Shown here: positions 30,347 to 33,478 of the stretch, piece by piece
Position numbering within the stretch: the first letter of the stretch is position 1
Layout: each line of letters begins with the position of its first letter
NCBI GenBank assembly: GCA_937892115.1
Contig: CALAUI010000027.1
Location: 1 to 33,478 of the forward strand
DNA length: 33,478 bases
Direction of reading: 5' to 3'
Origin: an uncultured Clostridia bacterium
GTDB lineage: Bacteria; Bacillota; Clostridia; Oscillospirales; Acutalibacteraceae
Notes under the pieces: generated by a model
Databases searched by the model: none
Seen by the model: the letters and a program-made list of their open reading frames with translations, nothing else
Told to the model about the DNA's origin: nothing
Position numbers and translations under genes: made by a program

Positions 30347-32092
30347 ATGGCAATACCGAGAGATTTCGTTCAGGATTTATGCAGCAGGATTGATATTGAG
30401 GATGTCATTTCTTCCTACGTTGACCTGAAACGGGCGGGCAGAAACGTAAAGGGCCTGTGTCCCTTCCATAATGAAAAGACACCGTCGTTTACCGTTTTTC
30501 CCGATACGAAATCCTTTTACTGCTTCGGCTGTAACGCATCAGGCGATGCAATCAGCTTTGTAATGAGAATAGAAAATCTTGCCTACGTTGAGGCAGTCAA
30601 GCTGCTGGCAGACAGAGCCGGAATGGCAATGCCGGACGAGGGCTACGACGATTCCTTCGCCAAGCTCAAGGTCAGAATACTCAATGCCAACAGAGATGCC
30701 GCCAGATTCTACTACTCACTGCTCCGTGAGGAAAAGGGCAGGCCGGGTCTTGAATATTACCGCAAACGAAGATTATCCGACGAGATAATAACCCATTTCG
30801 GTCTGGGATATGCTCCCGACGAATGGACCGCTCTCTATAACCATCTGAGATCACTCGGCTATAACGACAACGAGCTTTTGCAGGCAAATCTCGTAAGGAA
30901 ATCCCAGAAGACGGGACGTCTTTACGATAATTTCAGAAACAGAGTCATGTTTCCGATTATGGATTACAGGGGAAACGTAGTCGCATTCAGCGGCAGGCGT
31001 GTAAACGAGGAGGACAATCCCAAATACGTCAACACGTCGGATACTCCCGTCTTCAAGAAGGGTGACGGTGTGTTCGCCCTGAATTTTGCCAAGAATTCGG
31101 GAACAAGACAGCTGATTCTCGCTGAAGGTCAGATGGACGTTATCGCATTTCACGAATTCGGCTTCACAAACGCCATAGCGACGCTGGGTACCGCACTTAC
31201 AAAGGAGCAGGCAAATCTGATTTCAAGATATGCCGACGAGCTGCTGATATGCTACGACAATGACGAGGCGGGCAGGAAGGCCACGGCAAGAGCCCTTCAG
31301 ATTCTCGGAGAAACGGGAATGAAGCTGAAGGTAGTCAATATGGAGGGCGGCAAGGATGCCGACGAAATCCTGCGTACCTACGGCAAGGAAAAGGTCAATT
31401 CCCTCATAAAGGGCTCCGAAAACGAAATAGAGTACAGAATCGGCAAGGAGCTTGAAAGATACAACGTACTGACGGATGACGGCAAGCTGAAATTCCTTTC
31501 GGCGGCGGCGCAGATACTTGCGGAATGTACTCCCATGGAGAGGGAAATATATTCACAGAAACTGGCAAACGAATTCAATATCAGCAAAGAGGCGTTTGAT
31601 TCGCAGATCAAATCCGTCGAATATCAGGTCAGGAAGCGGAAACGGGAAGAAAAGGCGCGTGCCGAGACAAGACAGATGACGGACAGCTTCTCCGACGAGA
31701 ACAATCCCGAAAGGATGAGAAACCTCAGAGCCGCAAAGGCGGAGGAAACTCTGATAGCGTCCCTGATGAGAAATCCCGATTTCCTCGCGAAGATAAAGGA
31801 CAAATTCAGCCCGGAGGATTTCGTTACGGAATTCAACAAACGGGTGATGGAGGAGCTTATCGGGCTCATTGAGGGCGGATACACCACAGCCGTGTCAATG
31901 TTCAACGAAAGCTTCACCCCGAAAGAAATAAATTCAATAGCAAGAATATCACGTCTCTCCGAGATGACGGCAAACACGGTCCGCGAATGTGAGGACTGCA
32001 TAGCCGTAATCAGAGAGGAAAAAGCAAAAAATCCCCGCGATATAGTAAATATGAACGATGAGGAATTCCTCAGTCTGTTTAAGAAGAAATAA
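30347..32092 (+). CDS. dnaG: DNA primase
   Basis: 581 residues, the usual DnaG size. The CHC2 zinc-binding domain has Cys38, His41, Cys59 and Cys62 (GLCPFHNEKTPSFTV, FYCFGCNASGDAISF). The catalytic Toprim core includes LILAEGQMDVIAFHEFGF and LLICYDNDEAGRKA. The C-terminal ~130 residues form the helicase (DnaB/DnaC)-binding domain. It lays RNA primers at the replication fork. GTGAGGTGGG precedes the ATG. rpoD follows after 15 bases, reproducing the classical macromolecular-synthesis operon. Confidence 0.97.
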   Translation: MAIPRDFVQDLCSRIDIEDVISSYVDLKRAGRNVKGLCPFHNEKTPSFTVFPDTKSFYCFGCNASGDAISFVMRIENLAYVEAVKLLADRAGMAMPDEGYDDSFAKLKVRILNANRDAARFYYSLLREEKGRPGLEYYRKRRLSDEIITHFGLGYAPDEWTALYNHLRSLGYNDNELLQANLVRKSQKTGRLYDNFRNRVMFPIMDYRGNVVAFSGRRVNEEDNPKYVNTSDTPVFKKGDGVFALNFAKNSGTRQLILAEGQMDVIAFHEFGFTNAIATLGTALTKEQANLISRYADELLICYDNDEAGRKATARALQILGETGMKLKVVNMEGGKDADEILRTYGKEKVNSLIKGSENEIEYRIGKELERYNVLTDDGKLKFLSAAAQILAECTPMEREIYSQKLANEFNISKEAFDSQIKSVEYQVRKRKREEKARAETRQMTDSFSDENNPERMRNLRAAKAEETLIASLMRNPDFLAKIKDKFSPEDFVTEFNKRVMEELIGLIEGGYTTAVSMFNESFTPKEINSIARISRLSEMTANTVRECEDCIAVIREEKAKNPRDIVNMNDEEFLSLFKKK

Positions 32093-32107
32093 CCGGAGGT
32101 CATTACA

Positions 32108-33313
32108 ATGGAAGCAAACGAAAAGAAAAATCCCCTTAAAGTGCTGGTGGAAAAAGGCAAGGCGGCAGGCAAGCTTACCACTCAGGAAATCGACGCATTC
32201 ATGGAAGTCAATATGGAGGTCGAGATTCTCGATAAGCTTTACGAAACTCTTGAAGCGGAGAATATCGAAATCGTTGACGATATGGTAGGCGATGATATTG
32301 AAAACTTTGACCTTGACATTCCCAGAACGTCCGAAATGGGTGTTGTTGACGAGAAAGCCGTCAGCATTGATGACCCCGTAAAGGTTTATCTTAAAGAAAT
32401 CGGCAAGGTTCCCCTTCTCACTCCCGAAGAGGAAATCCAGCTTGCAGAGAGTATCGCATACGATAGCAAGGAAGCAATCGACGCTCTTGAGGAAATGAAA
32501 AAATCCTTTGCCGAAATGGACGAGGACGACCCCGCAAGAGATATGTACTCTCTTGAAATCGAATCTCAGGAAGCGCTTATCAACGAAGCCAAGAGAGCAA
32601 AAAAGCGACTTGCGGAGGCAAATCTCCGTCTGGTCGTATCCATTGCGAAGAGATACGTGGGCAGAGGAATGCAGTTCCTTGACCTGATTCAGGAGGGCAA
32701 CCTCGGTCTTATCAAGGCAGTTGATAAATTTGACCATACAAAGGGCTTCAAATTCTCCACTTACGCTACTTGGTGGATAAGACAGGCAATCACGAGAGCC
32801 ATTGCCGACCAGGCAAGAACTATCCGTATTCCCGTTCACATGGTTGAAACGATCAACAAGGTCAAGAAGGTAAGCAGTCAGCTTCTTCATAAAAACGGCA
32901 GAGACCCCTCGGCAGAGGAAATCGCCAAGGAGCTGGGTATGCCCGTTGAAAAGGTCAGGGATATCATGAGAGTTGCTCAGGAGCCCGTTTCTCTTGAAAC
33001 TCCCATCGGCGAAGAGGAAGACAGCCATCTCGGCGATTTCATTCCCGATGACGATGCTCCCGCACCTGCAGACGCCGCATCAATGATGCTACTCAAGGAA
33101 CAGCTTGATGACGTTCTCCAGACCCTTACTCCCAGAGAGGCACAGGTACTGCGTCTTCGCTTCGGTCTTGAAGGCGGTCATCCCCACACTCTTGAGGAGG
33201 TCGGTGTAGAATTTGACGTAACCCGTGAGAGAATCCGTCAGATTGAGGCGAAAGCTCTTCGCAAGCTCCGTCATCCCAGCCGCAGCAAGAAATTAAAGGA
33301 TTATCTTGAATAA
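32108..33313 (+). CDS. rpoD: housekeeping RNA polymerase sigma factor SigA/RpoD
   Basis: 401 residues. Region 1.1 is short (NPLKVLVEKGKAAGKLTTQE), region 1.2 is DDPVKVYLKEIGKVPLLTPE, region 2 contains NLRLVVSIAKRYVGRGMQFL and then DLIQEGNLGLIKAVDKFD and FSTYATWWIRQAITRAIADQ (melting and -10 recognition), region 3 starts IRIPVHMVETINK, and region 4 ends with LTPREAQVLRLRFGLEGGHP and VTRERIRQIEAKALRKLRHP for -35 contact. Length is typical of Gram-positive primary sigma factors. The promoters found in this window (TTGACA/TATAAT with 17-base spacing) are what this factor would recognise. CCGGAGG precedes the ATG. Confidence 0.98.
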   Translation: MEANEKKNPLKVLVEKGKAAGKLTTQEIDAFMEVNMEVEILDKLYETLEAENIEIVDDMVGDDIENFDLDIPRTSEMGVVDEKAVSIDDPVKVYLKEIGKVPLLTPEEEIQLAESIAYDSKEAIDALEEMKKSFAEMDEDDPARDMYSLEIESQEALINEAKRAKKRLAEANLRLVVSIAKRYVGRGMQFLDLIQEGNLGLIKAVDKFDHTKGFKFSTYATWWIRQAITRAIADQARTIRIPVHMVETINKVKKVSSQLLHKNGRDPSAEEIAKELGMPVEKVRDIMRVAQEPVSLETPIGEEEDSHLGDFIPDDDAPAPADAASMMLLKEQLDDVLQTLTPREAQVLRLRFGLEGGHPHTLEEVGVEFDVTRERIRQIEAKALRKLRHPSRSKKLKDYLE

Positions 33314-33360
33314 TAACAGTATGGCACCTTCCGCTTCGGCAGAGGGTGTCGTTATTTTTA
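33312..33360 (+). terminator. terminator of the dgt-dnaG-rpoD operon
   Basis: AATAAC (33312-33317) pairs with GTTATT (33351-33356), and inside it GGCACC (33323-33328) pairs with GGTGTC (33345-33350) with one wobble, around a CCGCTTCGG tip. A T run follows. The stem begins inside the rpoD stop codon. Confidence 0.7.
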
Positions 33361-33382
33361 CGGTAAAAAGTAAAATTTTTGC

Positions 33383-33411
33383 TTGACAAGACAAATTTCC
33401 TTTGCTATAAT
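33383..33411 (+). promoter_or_regulatory. consensus promoter of tRNA-Gly
   Basis: TTGACA (33383-33388), exactly 17 bases, TATAAT (33406-33411) with TGC before it. The tRNA starts 13 bases after the -10 box. Confidence 0.88.
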
Positions 33412-33424
33412 CTCACTTGCAAAT

Positions 33425-33478
33425 GCGGATGTAGCTCATCTGGTAGAGCGCCACCTTGCCAAGGTGGAGGTAGCGAGT
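33425..33478 (+). tRNA. tRNA-Gly (anticodon GCC), cut by window end
   Basis: Acceptor 5' strand GCGGATG, D-arm GCTC-ATCTGGTA-GAGC, and anticodon stem CCACC/GGTGG with loop TTGCCAA give anticodon GCC for glycine. The variable loop and the start of the T-stem are present; the T-loop and the 3' acceptor strand lie beyond the window. Confidence 0.92.

Noticed and set aside
31949..33028. 359-residue minus-strand open frame antisense to dnaG/rpoD
   Set aside because: Fully opposite to strongly conserved genes; no ribosome site; composition is that of a shadow frame.

Overview
The window looks like a chromosomal segment of a low-to-mid-GC Gram-positive anaerobe of the Clostridia, most likely an Oscillospirales/Ruminococcaceae-type gut bacterium. 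Four observations suggest this. Nearly every gene has a strong AGGAGG-type ribosome binding site. There is a dnaG-rpoD operon with dgt upstream. An ECF transporter S component is present. There are BspA-like leucine-rich surface proteins, an endoglycoceramidase-like GH5 and a GH127. Clear sigma-A promoters (TTGACA-N17-TATAAT, often with an extended TG) and U-tract hairpin terminators delimit most transcription units. The genus is inference only.

Layout. 1-224: noncoding left edge with small hairpins and the ridA promoter. 225-1313: ridA plus an S51-like protein with Cys at the nucleophile position. 1357-3157 (minus): ECF sigma factor and a membrane-anchored putative anti-sigma partner. 3327-6071: ECF transporter S component, DUF4430-type lipoprotein and secreted metallophosphoesterase, divergent from the sigma operon. 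6280-8193: secreted LRR_5 protein. 8194-9280: about 1.1 kb without a protein gene, holding an intact tRNA-Val(GAC) on the minus strand, a truncated 5' copy, two 195-bp tandem repeats each carrying a truncated 3' copy, and a consensus promoter upstream of all of it. 9281-11108: an AT-rich type II restriction-modification island (divergent XRE regulator, PD-(D/E)XK nuclease, beta-class methyltransferase) with a three-half-site operator over its promoter. 11285-15280: a very large secreted Gly-rich/LRR/helical protein. 15444-19833: gltX, glnS and a membrane/coiled-coil protein. 19884-23203: GH127 and GH5. 23245-28126 (minus): topB, an orphan oligopeptide-type binding lipoprotein, and a membrane-anchored GH5-fold protein that has lost its catalytic motifs. 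28273-33313: dgt, a CHAP-like membrane protein without its catalytic Cys, dnaG and rpoD. 33425-end: a tRNA-Gly(GCC) cut by the window edge.

The housekeeping blocks (gltX-glnS, dgt-dnaG-rpoD, topB) are each interleaved with poorly characterised envelope proteins. The strongest candidates for something undescribed are: a short aromatic/basic C-terminal tail shared by three unrelated secreted proteins (a possible surface-retention or sorting signal); the hybrid tRNA-Val array; the triple-half-site operator of the R-M island; and two envelope proteins with enzyme folds but apparently missing catalytic residues. No database search was possible, so family calls rest on motifs read from the translations.
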